Positions 52,771 to 64,000 of a stretch of 64,000 bases of DNA are shown one piece after another (the stretch's first letter is position 1; every line of letters starts with the position of its first letter). The stretch spans positions 13,700,491-13,764,490 of the forward strand of contig OX393573.1 in assembly GCA_947652115.1 (NCBI GenBank), read 5' to 3'. The DNA is from Blastomussa wellsi (taxonomy: Eukaryota > Cnidaria > Anthozoa > Scleractinia > Plerogyridae). A program made the translations under genes and the position numbers. The notes beneath the pieces were generated by a model. The model did not search any database and had not been told where the DNA came from. It saw only the letters and a program-made list of their open reading frames with translations.

Positions 52771-53887
52771 GGCTTGAAGAATGTAAAAACAAGAAATACA
52801 AACCTTTACATTTAATCACAAAGCGCGAACACCACAGTCCTCCCAAACAATAGATCCCAATGAACTGACCCGGATTAGAAATATCAACTACTCTAGATCT
52901 ACCGGTTTGTAGCAAAAATTTCGCTGTAAATCTAGATTAAGTCTTTGAAGATTAATCAAATGTAAAATGTTGTTTTTCCATTCAAACGCTTCTGTTAACG
53001 AGCGCATACAGCTCTTTCACAAAGTAACGAATATTTTAACTAAAAGCTGTACTGTATGTTAGCACATGGATCCAAATCTTATTAAGAATAAATACTACCC
53101 GCTTTAACATTGGCTTCTATAATTCTACCAACCCGCCAAATTAAGTCGATATAAGTTCCACCAAAACTCTTGGACCTACCACGTGCATTTTGCATTAGTG
53201 AAAAACCATCAGTTTAAGTTGGAAATAACGCTGTTTCGGTCCAATCTTCAGTTCCTGGCTTTCTATCTTGTCTCAGCATTACAATCTTCTGTGCTAAAAG
53301 CTTATTGTAGCAAGTAGTGCTCTTATTTTGTAGCGACATCAACTGAGCAAGAACCAACGAAGGTGATGGCGAACTGAACTTGTGATGAATAATTATCAGA
53401 ACGTGCTCGCACTTTTAAAATCATTTGCAATGTAAATTTGCAACATTGATCAGCTTCCCGCCAAATGCAACTTCGTTTCAACACAATTTAAAAAGTTGCC
53501 CAGATATGGGACTTTAAAAAGTAAAGTTCAGTTATTTTAAATATAACTGAACTTACACTCCTTTAGCTACACTAAGTCCACATACCCCTGGCTTTCGTCA
53601 ATATCGTTTAAAAAACGTCAATAAACTTGGATAAACACAGTCATTTCCTAAAAGATCTCTTGCCATTCAAATCTTACATCAAGAGCACTATATAAGCACG
53701 ATTCCATTTTGTGTAGTGTGCAGCATCACACGATATTGGTATTTGTTTTGAGAATTTGTTGGTTTCGTTTCGTTCTGTTAACTATCAGTTGATAGAGTGA
53801 TTTCAGTTTCACGTGAAGGATTACACGAACAACAAACGAATCAAAAAGACCTTGACAACAGACACAAACGGCTTTTGGCACAGTCAT
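52771..53887. other. Non-coding, nothing firmly recognised
   Basis: No supported ORF or RNA. Confidence 0.4.
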
Positions 53888-54297
53888 CCGTGGGGGGAGG
53901 GGGCACTCCCTTATATGAGCAACACGGGGACGGCCGCTGAATAGGGTATGGTTTTTGACCCCTCAGTCCTGAAAAGGGTATATAATTCAAGATAGTCTGC
54001 TAAACAGGCTATGGATATTAAGGAGTCGTCCTGTACAGGGTATAGCTTCAAGACTTTCGTCAAGTTTTAAGCATATCCGAAGTCAAAACCGTTCATCATC
54101 ATTCAGTTATCCAATCATCAGTCAAAATTAAATCATCTTCAGGACTAGACACTAGCGCTATAGTCTAACAAAACATTTTCCTTGGTCCTACACAGGGCAC
54201 ATGTTTGTGGCTATTTTGGTCCTAAACAGGGTCACCTCCAGCGGCACCCCTATACCCAAACATGGGTCAATTACCCCCCCCCCCCCCTCCGGGACAG
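53888..54297. mobile_element. Non-autonomous repeat with CAGGGTAT motif
   Basis: Starts gggggagggggcactccc and ends ccccccctccgggac. Inside, (a/t)(a/c)(t/a)agggtat(a) motifs recur (aatagggtatgg, aaaagggtatat, acagggtatagc, aacagggtcacc). I associate this kind of repeat with cnidarian genomes. Non-coding. Confidence 0.55.
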
Positions 54298-54714
54298 TCA
54301 AAGCCTACGTAGCAGGTGTAAAAATGAAAGGTGTAAGGAGGGAAAATGCGTGAAAGTTTGGTTGGTCTTGCGAACATGCACGCAACTTTCTGATTTTCCG
54401 TAAATTCAAGAGGTAAAAGCTGGGTGTTAATGTTAGTTCCGTGAGTTTCACTCAAAACAGGCCATGTAAAGATACCCCATAACATTTAGTACTATCCAAA
54501 TTTTAATATACTTTTTTTTATTTTTAATTCTTAATGTAGTTTGAAATTTTTATTTGAGGACCTCCCTGAAAACCACTTCTTGTGACGGGAGCTTCCTCCT
54601 TAAAAATTATTATTATTATTGTTGATAAAATGGATACCCCATTTAAGACAAAACCATGAAAACCATACTTTGTTGGGCCGCACGTCCATGTTTTGCAGGT
54701 AAGTGAGCCTCCGC

Positions 54715-54900
54715 CTCCCCCAGGGATGTTTTTAATATCAGTTAGAAGGCTATTCCATAACGGAACACCGCTACAAGGGAAACCTTTTTTCAACGTAATC
54801 GGTGCGAGGTTGAGAGACGGCCAACTACATTTCGCCATTTCGTACTCTACAAAGAAAGTGTATCATGCGGAGACTATTATTCAGAAGGGTATATTGCGAT
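54715..54900 (-). pseudogene. LINE ORF2 C-terminal remnant
   Basis: Minus-strand frames show TLKKGFPCSGVPLWNSLLTD, matching the F.Y.G..LWNSLP-type end of CR1/L2-like LINEs, with a likely frameshift just upstream. Ends in a G-rich tract. Confidence 0.45.
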
Positions 54901-55247
54901 AAACTGAAATCTCCCCTCGAAAAGTTTCAGGTAAGCTAATCCATTTATGACTGTTTCTTTCAAGCTCGTCGCCAACTCCGTTTTGCTGAAAAGATTTTTT
55001 AGTGGAATTATGGGATTGCAAGCGTCACGTGAAGGAGGATTGAGCGGGATTCGAGAGGTTCGGGTCGCGTCTTGCTGACTCTCGTGTAAGGACTTCAAAC
55101 ATAAAGTTGTTGCATTTTAATATGTCGTCTCTATTCTTTTGCTAATTCCTCGCGAGCACGAGTACAATTATAACCCTCCCTACAATCACACAAAAAAAAA
55201 TAATAAAAGGAGCAAGTGACATACTCGAACATCAACCCACGGACATT

Positions 55248-55486
55248 TCTCGTCCCCAGAGGCCGCGATTCGTTTGGTCAGCACCAAGGAATCGAGACCT
55301 CTGGCCGTAACCAAATTGTGAGCATGCGTAGAAAATACGTTTTGTAGCTTTCAGCCAATCAGATTTGTCAGATTTGACTTTGTGCATGCGCAGAGTAACG
55401 GGAAGCACGTGATTCCGGTGTTGGAGATTCTCAGAGGTCGTGATTCTTGGTGCTGGCCAAAGGGATCGCGGCCCTTGGGGACGAGA
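55248..55486. mobile_element. MITE, ~239 bp
   Basis: tctcgtccccagaggccgcga at the left and tcgcggcccttggggacgaga at the right, with inner pairs (gcatgcg / cgcatgc). No ORF. Confidence 0.7.
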
Positions 55487-55489
55487 CTG

Positions 55490-56720
55490 GCCAGTACCTA
55501 ACACATGCGCACAGCCACAGCCACTTAACATGACAAAGATGACTTCCGGGCATGTCACATTACGTCATACCTTGTGCTCTCAAAGTACGATGGGAGCTGA
55601 ATTTGATCGGCAGTTTTGTGGCAGAGAGAAACTTGAAACCAGTCAGGTCGGCGTTTTTCAAGTTTGCCTCGATGTAATTCACCAATTTGCGCATCCATGC
55701 CCCTTCTTTGGTTCGGTACATCACTTGTGCGTTTTTGCAAAAACTTATGTCCTAATGACATAAAAACGTGAATTCCGCTCTGTAGGAGATGGGCTGCATG
55801 AAACGATTGAATATAAACAGTACCAACTCTATGGATTTCTACTGTAGAAATGAAGTCATGTTTGGAGTCGTCGGACTCAACATACAAGCGAACATGCAAG
55901 CGATCAGGACATTGGCTCATTCTACAATGGCTTGTTGACGCTATCACCTCGTGCGCATATCTCACCGCAGACTCAACCACAATTAACGGCTTGTCCCTGG
56001 CACGGGACAGGAGCAAAATAGCTATAGTTACCTTTCCCTTTCTTTCGTTCCAACTTTTCATATTAAAATGAGTTTGCTTTGTATTGCAGAAATGAACGTA
56101 CGGGTGAAAAGCACTTTTCTAAATTAGCTTCGCACTTACGGTCATGGCAAATATGGGCACATGGTTAGGGAAACACGTTTTCCTGCTTGCTTGCACGGGC
56201 AACACTGTGGCAAGCACAAAATGTGTGTCCAAGACAACAAACGTTTCTGTTTTTTTTTTGAATTTCTGAAGCATTTTGTGGCTGCAACAAATGTTTCCCC
56301 GTTTGTGCACTCAGGGAAACTTCATGAGGAGCAATTTCTCCCTAACAATGTGTCCACTTTTTCCATTCGTTTTGAAACAGAGGCAAAAATACTTCATAGC
56401 CTGTTACAAATATTTGTGCCAGTGTTATGATGTGCACTTGCATATGGTTTTATACTTCATACTGCTACCTTGAGAAAACTTTTTATGTAAAGTCCCACAC
56501 CCAGGTTCGAAATTTCAATATACAAATTCTCTTTAATTGTTTCAACACACCTGTCAGAGAACTTGATGCAAACTTTACTTCGCTTATCAAAAGTACATAC
56601 AGCTGTAATTTCAAGTGTACATCTATGGCAATGAGAAGGTAATGAGTCTAAAACGAAACTATGTGCAGGTAAAACCAAATCAAATAATAAGAATTTTACT
56701 AAATGATTACAGTAATTACA
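55490..56720. other. Non-coding or intronic; no recognised product
   Basis: The 168-aa minus frame at 55555-56061 and shorter plus frames have no recognisable domain or splice context. Confidence 0.35.
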
Positions 56721-56723
56721 GTA

Positions 56724-57075
56724 ATGGCCGTATTTACGCTAGAGACGTCGGCGTTAACGCTGTTTAGAGACGTCTAGTATAAAAACGGTAAATAAGACAG
56801 ACGCCTTTAACGTCTAATGGCTTTAACGCCTTTTCGCAACGGCGTCTGAACGACGCTCTCAACGGACAGCTTTAACGTCTCAGCGTTGAAGGCGTCTAGT
56901 ATAAAAACGGGACGTCATTAACTTGGACATGTTTCCAGAAAGATGCAAGTCGATTTGTTCGTAAATTCGTGCGCAAAAAGTTTACTCGTGTCCAGTGCCG
57001 TCTTTATATTTGTTCCTGTTAGGCCGTCTTCTAAATGCGGAACGTTTTTATACCAGACGCCTTTGACGTCTTAGA
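56724..57075. repeat. Inverted/tandem repeat rich in GACGTC motifs
   Basis: gtctagtataaaaacgg occurs twice directly (about 56776 and 56894) and inverted as ccgtttttatac-like (aacgtttttataccagacgc, about 57040). ggcgtct / agacgcc pairs recur. Probably a foldback transposon. Confidence 0.5.
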
Positions 57076-58657
57076 CGTTTTATCCGCAAAGAGTTCAATA
57101 AAAACCTCTTCGCAGTAACTAGCGAAAAGGATAAATAGCTACACGTGACACGAAACCTTGTGCGCCAGGGAAGAAGAATTTTTAGTCAAACAAACACAAC
57201 CCTTCCGGTCACAGAACAAGAAAAAATTGCGTGAAAAGATACGTAAACTTTAACAATCTTACGAACAAGGTCGAACAACACACTTCTCGTGGTGCTATCC
57301 ACTAATAAGTTACGAATTTCATATCACGCTCCCAATTTAATATGTAAAATTTGTATAATTATATTAAACATTATTTTGACTTCTGTTCAGTGCGATTGTA
57401 TCTACAATTGTGATAAACACACTTTGTGCACGCACTTTTAATCCTTTGGCAAATGAAATTTGAGGTATTCAGATTTAAGCAAATTATTAACTTTTTCAAG
57501 GTGCGAAGTCCTTAACGGCGATCAAACGAACACTGTAGAGCAAACCGCTCCCTGTGGCTTTTAAAATCGTTCATTGTATTTTGTCCAAACTCGGCAATTT
57601 TTCTGCTTTACAACTTTCACCAGAGGAGCAAATTTGGGCTACAAAAAGTTGAGAGACTCCCTTGGTTATTAAAACAGAAAGTTAAAAAATCTTGTCTTGA
57701 AACCTTCTATTCGAGACATTTTAATTACATTTACAAAAATTGCTCACTGTGGGCGATATACTATTATGAATGCAATCGATATAGGTACCCATATTGTTAA
57801 AGACCTTTTTCCACTTCACCTGAATAGGTTAAAATATGATTCAAAGTGTTTATCTGGCCAAAACCTTGTCGATCTAGATTGCAGCCTCGTGAATACTTCT
57901 GTCACTGCGTGAGGAATACAAGAGCGCATGGTTCACGTCCTACAGATTGCCCTTCAGATGTTCTTTCCATCGGCCACATTACATGCAAATCGACAGGCAG
58001 ACTAAGCTAACACTGCCTACAGACCCCAAAAGGACAGGAACTAAAATCTTTGCCCGCGCCACACTGGCAAGTTCAGGTGAAACACTGAAAAGCAAAGTCC
58101 GTGAATCCCGAAGCAGAGAGATGTTGTGTTATTATATACAGGATGCTTGTAAGCACCCTATATCACGTGTCTTTCCTAATGTAACCATTTACAGAGCCGT
58201 TCATGCTTCGCTTCTTGGCTTCAAAAACTGTCGATTCCGCGTCGCTGTCGTCGCCTGTGTCGCTTAACATGAGACTTGTACTCAAGTATTTACCTGAGGA
58301 AAAAAAAGGTGCAACCAATACAGAGGCTAATAATTGCCCAACTCCATGGCGTAAAATAGTGCGAATAAACAGTAAAGATGATACAACAATCATGAAACCT
58401 GTGGCAAAGGCAGGAAAACTAAACCTAGTGGCGAGCGCGGGAAAAACATGACCTTTCGCGGGAAACAAGAACATGACGGTGTGGCCGGTGTGTCAGGCGC
58501 TCAAGGTAACGCACCCAAGGATACCAAGATGACTTGACATTTTAAATAAACCCTCCTAGGATGGTATTAGTGTCACTTGTGCAGGTTAGTTGTGCAAGAG
58601 AGCAAGAGTGAGCAAAGCGCAGAGAGCACTTAAAAATACAACGTTCAATTCGCTTAC
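57076..58657. other. Non-coding or intronic, nothing recognised
   Basis: Lies 3' of the last identified KIAA0319-type exon on the minus strand, so further exons or the 3' UTR may be here. None could be assigned. Confidence 0.35.
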
Positions 58658-58752
58658 CTGCTTTTGGCAGCATCTCCATACTTTCAAGTTTGTCGTCGTC
58701 GTCTTCGTCAATAATAGCGTACCGATGTCGCCTTTTTCCACGACCTCGTCTC
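58658..58752 (-). CDS. KIAA0319: KIAA0319/KIAA0319L-type receptor, cytoplasmic exon
   Basis: Minus strand: acceptor cgtgcag|GAGACG, donor GCAG|GTAAGCG. Joined in phase after the membrane exon (AG|G gives Arg), it encodes a strongly basic stop-transfer stretch (RRRGRGKRRHRY) followed by an acidic stretch (IIDEDDDDKLESMEMLPKAG). This basic-then-acidic pattern right after the helix is what KIAA0319-family tails show. Ends in phase 1; the rest of the tail was not found. Confidence 0.7.
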
Positions 58753-59284
58753 CTGCACGTAAAAAACAACAATGAGTGTTAACTCTCTTATCACAACATC
58801 GAAAATAATGTCTCGTTAATGAAAGGCATGAGATGTCAGCGTTTTGTTCAATTTTTAACACTTTAGTTTGTTGCCTCTTTTACAGTAGTGCATCACTTCT
58901 TGATGAATGAGGACGAATAGAATTAGAAATTAGAAGTTACGTTATGAGAAAACTGATGACCTGGGCACAAAACGTGTTAAACTAGAGTACAGCTAACTAA
59001 CAAAAGTAATCCAATCAGAGAACTGACACAAAAAGGGTTAAAAAGTCAGGACGGCATACTAATGTGAACTCAACAATGAGATGTGAACTGACAGGAACAG
59101 TAGAAAACGTGAATAAACAGCATTGTATTGCATACCAATGACAATACATCATTCACAAGGCCAGGATTAAAGAGAATACATTTTAAACCAAGAACAGCAC
59201 CAATTTGGATTCCCCTTGACATTGTAGAACGCATTCGCATTTTGGAAGACAAATCTGAGACACAATGCTTGCTGAATTTATGCA

Positions 59285-60375
59285 TATAGAGTGTATGTAG
59301 AATGTATGTATATACACAATGTATGCAACAATGTACGTAGTATGCATGCAGAATCTATGCAGAATGTATGTAGAATTTATGCAGAATGTATGTAGTATGT
59401 ATGCAGAATGTATACAGAATGTATGTGGTACGCATGTAGTACGTATGCAGAAGGTATGTAGAATGTGTGTGTGTAGACGATATATGCAGAGTGTATGCAG
59501 TATGTAGTACTATGCAGAAGGTATGTAGAATCTATGCAGTATGTATGCAGAATGTATGTGGAATGCATGTATTATGTATGCAGAATTTATGTATTATGTA
59601 TGCAGAATGTATGTAGAATGTATGTAGTATGTATGCAGAATGTATGTGGAATGCATGTATTATGTATGCAGAATTTATGTATTATGTGTGCAGAATGTAT
59701 GTAGAATGTATACAGAATGTATACAGAATGAATGCAGACAATGTATGTAGAATGTATGCAGAATGTATGCAGAATGTATGTATAATGTATGTATAATGTA
59801 TGTAGTATGTATGTAGAATGTATGCAGAATGTATACAGAATGTATACAGAATGTATGTATAATGTATGTATAATGTATGTAGTATGTATGAAGAATGTAT
59901 GCAGAATGTATGTATAATGTATGTAGTATGTATGTAGAATGTATGCAGAATGTATGTGGAATGTGTGTAGCATGTATAGAGAATGTATGCAGAATGTACG
60001 TAGAATATACATGTATGTAGCATGAATGCAAAATGTATGCAGAGTGTATGAAGTATGGTATGCAGAATATATGCAGAGTGTATGAAGTATGGTATGCAGA
60101 ATATATGCAGAGTGTATGAAGTACTGTGTGGAAAATGTATGCAGAGTGTATGAAGTACTGTGTGGAAAATGTATGCAGAGTGTATGAAGTATTGTATGCA
60201 GAGTGTATGAAGTATGGTATGCAGAATATATGCAGAGTGTATGAAGTATGGTATGCAGAATGTATGCAGAGTGTATGAAGTATTGTATGGAAAATGTATG
60301 CAGAGTGTATGAAGTATTGTATGGAAAATGTCTGCAGAGTGTATGAAGTATTGTATGCAGAATGTATGCAGTCGG
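59285..60375. repeat. Satellite, GTATGCAGAAT-type unit, ~1.1 kb
   Basis: About a hundred diverged copies of a 10-12-bp unit (gtatgcagaat, gtatgtagaat). After about 60030 they pass into a longer higher-order unit (gtatgaagtatggtatgcagaatatatgcagagt). Falls in the intron between two KIAA0319-type exons. The open frames of up to 262 codons across it are repeat artefacts. Confidence 0.9.
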
Positions 60376-61586
60376 ATGGGTCGTGGAACTGGTCGTTTAA
60401 GCGTAGCACTCTTGCGACTTCTTGTAAACTTTCGCCCCTGGGTTTCCGAGGGTGTATAATGCATGCACAATGCGACAGAGAAATACTCCTAGGCGCTCAT
60501 GCAACGGAAACCGTAAATCGTAGACTTAATCTTACCACGCAGGTCTTTAGCCTACCTATGATCAGTAGAAGAAGCTTGTTCCGTACTAGGAGGATTGACA
60601 GAGAGTACTACCTTCCTACGATGAAGTCTAAAGATAGAAAGGAACAGGTACAGAAAAGAGAACAAGGGCAGCCATGATACACGTCCTTGGCGGTAAAAAC
60701 AAGGAATAATGGAATGGAATAAGATGAAAAGGAAAGCTGTTGGACATGTCGTCGCAGTCACCACGCAATTTGTTGGAACCTTTAGTGATTCGTACATGCA
60801 GCACCAGTTACAATTACGCGTTCCAACAAAGGACCCCCTTGAAAAATTATGATTATTTTAGCATTTCAAAGTAAATGTTGTATTAATTGAGTAATAATAA
60901 AAGAACAATAGAACAAACGACAGGGACAATGCCCCTAACAAGGAATAATAGAACATGCTACTCTGGAGGAGTAGTAGATTGAGAAATACAAGAAAAAGAG
61001 AGCTACTACACTTCTGAATACATGTAACTCCGGGGATTCGAGGCTTGTCCCTTTGATTAGATGTATCGATATAAAAAGAGATATTTGGCCCTCAGAAAAG
61101 TGACTAAGAGAGAAAAGATGTATAAGAGAAAGTTAAGTAGTGTAGACGGACCGGATTGTAAAGATCATACATAGCAACACGATTGCCTAAATTGTTTGCT
61201 AAGATTGTTTAAGTGAGGAAACGAAGAACATTAGATCCGTACTAACAATGAATAACTGCAAGGGAAACTACGTGCTACGTCTGTCATCAGATAACAAGAA
61301 TGCAATAATTGAAATACATGAGACGGTGGGCGGCAACACTTTACAGCATTTTTTGCAACGTGAAAAACTTTTTATAACTGTATAACGGTTAGATACTACC
61401 CGAGCTGTAAATAACAATCGGATATCGGACATTACCATGCAACAAAATAATTGTCAAGTGCTGCTGACGGATATTCTGCGATGTACGTAAGCTACGATAA
61501 TTCGGTCGAAGTCTTGCAAAGCGCCGCATAACGGCAACTTTTCTAGCTGGTAAAGGCAATTCGTTGACAATTTGTTGAATAATAAA
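60376..61586. other. Intronic, nothing recognised
   Basis: No supported exon or RNA. Confidence 0.4.
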
Positions 61587-61686
61587 ACAATTATCCTGCT
61601 CAATCGCCTGATTTTAGCCAACTTGGCCTACGGCCTTGTCGGCTAAGTATCAGGCGATATTCCGCGCGATTTCGCAGGATAATTGT
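61587..61686. repeat. Palindrome, ~100 bp
   Basis: aattatcctg..atcgcctgat..gccaac.tggcctacggcc...gtcggc...atcaggcgat...caggataatt: nested inverted pairs forming one hairpin. Confidence 0.7.
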
Positions 61687-61830
61687 AAATAATATAAGTT
61701 TAATTATTATTATTATTATTAAATAGCCGATCAAAATTTAATCTCTGATTAAATCCCAGCACTGGATAAAAATGTCAGATAAACTGAGCAACAGCTACAT
61801 CAAGCTATAGAAATTTTTGGGAACACTAAC

Positions 61831-61921
61831 CTTCCCATGCAGAAACATATCGCCCACACAATCCCACCAATTGCCATGATGATTCCAAAGATGATCACAG
61901 TCACATACAATATACTCCAGT
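61831..61921 (-). CDS. KIAA0319: KIAA0319/KIAA0319L-type receptor, transmembrane exon
   Basis: Minus strand: acceptor tttgcag|ACTGG, donor GGAAG|GTTAGTG. In phase after the EGF exon (C|G+AC gives Cys-Asp) it encodes DWSILYVTVIIFGIIMAIGG and a further VWAICFCMG, a single transmembrane helix. The tryptophan-initiated helix directly after ...SNC is the pattern of KIAA0319 and KIAA0319L. Confidence 0.75.
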
Positions 61922-62643
61922 CTGCAAACAAACCAATCATTGCTATGCGTGACACAATCGAACCTCTAACAAACAGTTTTTCTTGGGCTCGTCACGCAAT
62001 CTTCTTTACTCAAAATATCACGTGACGCGCAAAGTCTGTGAAGGAAGCTATCATGAAGAACGCACACAAAGAGAAAACTGTGTAAAGCAAATGTTGTTAG
62101 AGAAGAAACTTAGCATAAAATCTCCATTATTGCGCGCAAATACTTACAGGAAACGTTGCATTTTAGTCACTGATAAAAAAGCAGTATCTAACGGTATAGC
62201 ATTTTACAATTTTTAGACGTGTTTTCGCGCAACAGGGAAGATTTTAGCCCATGATTCATATCTGCAACGAAGAAGGTTCCTGGGTGACAACGGAGCGAAC
62301 CCTACCCAACCTGAAAATACCAGTAGTTATATAGTGAAGAAGCGGCAAGGTGAAGATGTGTTCAGACATTTTAAACGATACATTGAACTCCTTTTATTAG
62401 CGCAGCCTCCTTCACGACAGTTCTTCGTGTTGTCACGCAATAGACTCCTTGACCGTTGCGTGACATCACGTAATGGATACGAAAGATCGAAGCGACTCCC
62501 AGCAAAAAATGCAAGGATGTACAAGTAATTTTTGCAAAACGATGTCCAGACACGAAGCTCGCTTTACAAACAATAAACAACGCTGACAGCTCTAAGGTCA
62601 TATCCACAACATGGAAGCAAATGAAACCACTACATTGCCTTAC

Positions 62644-62766
62644 CGCAGTTGCTCTCTCTTGTCCCAAAGTGAACTTTGAAAAAATCCTGCATCCAGAAAC
62701 TCTCACAGACACACATTTTGGTGCTACGATCACAGTAGCCATGGCCAGAACAGTTGTTTCTGCAAA
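62644..62766 (-). CDS. KIAA0319: KIAA0319/KIAA0319L-type receptor, EGF-like exon
   Basis: Minus strand: acceptor cattcag|TTTGCAG, donor CTGCG|GTAAGGC, 123 bp, phase 1 to phase 1. Reads C-x-x-NCSGHGYCDRSTKMCVCESF, then WMQDFFKVHFGTRESNC: a compact cysteine-rich EGF-like module followed by the conserved W(M)-F-V segment that precedes the membrane helix in the KIAA0319 family. Not visible as a long ORF because it is a short exon. Confidence 0.75.
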
Positions 62767-62885
62767 CTGAATGAGCAATGAGCAACTAGTACATGACAGC
62801 AACAGAACATTTGACTTCTTATACCATGGCATAGAAAATACACCAAGTCAGATTACAGGGAAGCCATACTTTTGTATACTCGATG

Positions 62886-63048
62886 GTATATATTGTGGTT
62901 CAAATTTATCCCTGGTTTAAAATTTTTTAAACCAAGTTGATTTCCCTTTGTTTCAGATTATGCTAATCAACATGAGACAATGAAAAATAAGAATCAAACT
63001 GGTTTAAAAAAATTTAAACCAAAGATAAAATTAAACCACAACATATAC
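62886..63048. repeat. Palindromic MITE, ~163 bp
   Basis: gtatatattgtggttcaaat..ggtttaaaattttttaaacc and ggtttaaaaaaatttaaacc..attaaaccacaacatatac. Intronic. Confidence 0.7.
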
Positions 63049-63369
63049 ACCCAACCTTCCCACCGTGTGTTGCGGTCTTATTCCCGCTAAAATTTAAAAC
63101 GCATATTCCCTAAAGCATGGTGTAAAATGAGTATGCAAAACTTTCCTATGGAACACCAAGGTAAATCCCACTTGTGACAAATAACATTTACTTATTTTAG
63201 TCTCAACTTCATCAATAGAGGTTCCAAGCCTATACATACTAATGTGCTTACTATAAGGCATGCAGTTCGACGCGTTTTGCACACGCAGTCTAACGCACAT
63301 AAACGAACGTGAACTTTGGCTGGCAAGACTTCTGAGCTGTACGGTAACGCTTGTAACCCCAACACTTAC

Positions 63370-63506
63370 TGTAAGGTTCAACTTTCAACATTCCAAATTC
63401 GAAGAAGCCTTCCTCGTTTCCAATCTTGTCTTTCAAGATTCCAGCCACTTCATAGCCGTCCTTAGCTTCGGACACTTTGTCCTTCACGTAAAACATCACC
63501 ATCATG
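63370..63506 (-). CDS. KIAA0319: KIAA0319/KIAA0319L-type receptor, ectodomain exon
   Basis: Minus strand: acceptor tttcacag|CATGATG, donor CTTACA|GTAAGTG. Encodes MVMFYVKDKVSEAKDGYEVA, then GILKDKIGNEE and FFEFGMLKVEPY, the module that in this family follows the PKD repeats. The upstream PKD and N-terminal exons would lie beyond the window. Family members are single-pass glycoproteins implicated in neuronal migration, adhesion and receptor trafficking. Confidence 0.7.
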
Positions 63507-64000
63507 CTGTGAAACGAACAGATTTTGGTGTCATTTTAAAATGCTGAAATTTGTTCCTGCATCAATGGAAACCCAAAAATAATGGTGTAGTTTTGTTACC
63601 TAGGACTATCACTACACTGAAACCGCTTGTTGTTACCTAACACTTAGGATGGCAAGGACGGAAGTGGATTGAAATTTCCAAAAAAAAATGCCAGCTTTTT
63701 CAAATCCTAGAGCCATTCCTTGACATATCGCCAGAAATATGTTTGCTCTTTCGTTTGATAGCTTCCTATTAGTCCACCAGGAGGCACCAGGTAATGATTT
63801 TACCAATGAAAGAGGCTGGAAACACAAAAAGCCTTGTGATAGTGCCCCTTTAAGCGTCTATTGGTACCAAGGCACGAACTGAATGAAGCTCCTTTACCAG
63901 GACGCACACCTCGACTAAACACTTGGATGATCTTTGTAGGATAAGAAGGGCTAGTTTACAAGGTAAGATTCCCAGCTCAGTAAGATTTTTTTTCCAACAA
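63507..64000. other. Intronic, nothing recognised
   Basis: No exon identified upstream of 63506 within the window. Confidence 0.4.

Noticed and set aside
59587..60470. Long minus-strand frames (141-262 codons) rich in YIHSAYILHT
   Set aside because: Pure satellite translation; every frame of the 11-bp repeat lacks stops by composition.

Overview
The window reads as animal nuclear DNA from an invertebrate, most likely a cnidarian. Genes are split by GT-AG introns, inverted-repeat transposons are very dense, and LINE and BEL/Pao remnants are common. The glycine-rich ALK-type exons and repeat families resemble what I know from coral and anemone genomes; the exact species cannot be read from the sequence.

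The centre (17237-33014, 15,778 bp) is an apparently complete Polinton/Maverick-like endogenous DNA virus with no visible frameshift or stop in any gene. It has two 403-bp terminal inverted repeats (TIRs) that match base for base when read side by side. Each TIR begins with a 172-bp imperfect palindrome that can fold into a terminal hairpin. A 5-bp CCATC flanks both ends. Between the TIRs lie a family-B DNA polymerase, a retroviral-type integrase, a packaging ATPase, a double-jelly-roll-type major capsid protein candidate, two paralogous minor-capsid-like proteins, a 573-aa virion-type membrane protein, a coiled-coil membrane protein and several small membrane or basic proteins. Two of the membrane proteins carry ESCRT-type late-domain motifs (PSAP, PPPY, PPSY). 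No adenain-type protease was recognised. Most genes have a TTGAA box 24-38 nt before the ATG and a TATA-like element almost touching the ATG; the TIR supplies this promoter, and even the first two codons, to the outermost gene at each end.

The virus sits inside an older, decayed BEL/Pao LTR retrotransposon (minus strand, LTRs at 15651-15953 and 36285-36612), splitting it between RNase H and integrase.

Left of this (1-15650): a truncated LINE RT, MITEs, minisatellites, a tRNA-like gene in a repeat, two exons of an ALK-type glycine-rich protein (5092-6850), a possible divergent signal-peptide exon (4680-4927, minus), a 1-kb foldback element (11558-12589) and LINE tails. Right of it (36613-64000): more LINE fragments, many foldback/MITE elements including one of 1.6 kb with another nested in it, a tRNA-derived SINE candidate, a 1.1-kb TATGCAGAATG-type satellite, and four minus-strand exons (63506 down to 58658) encoding the end of the ectodomain, an EGF-like module, the transmembrane helix and the proximal tail of a KIAA0319/KIAA0319L-type receptor.
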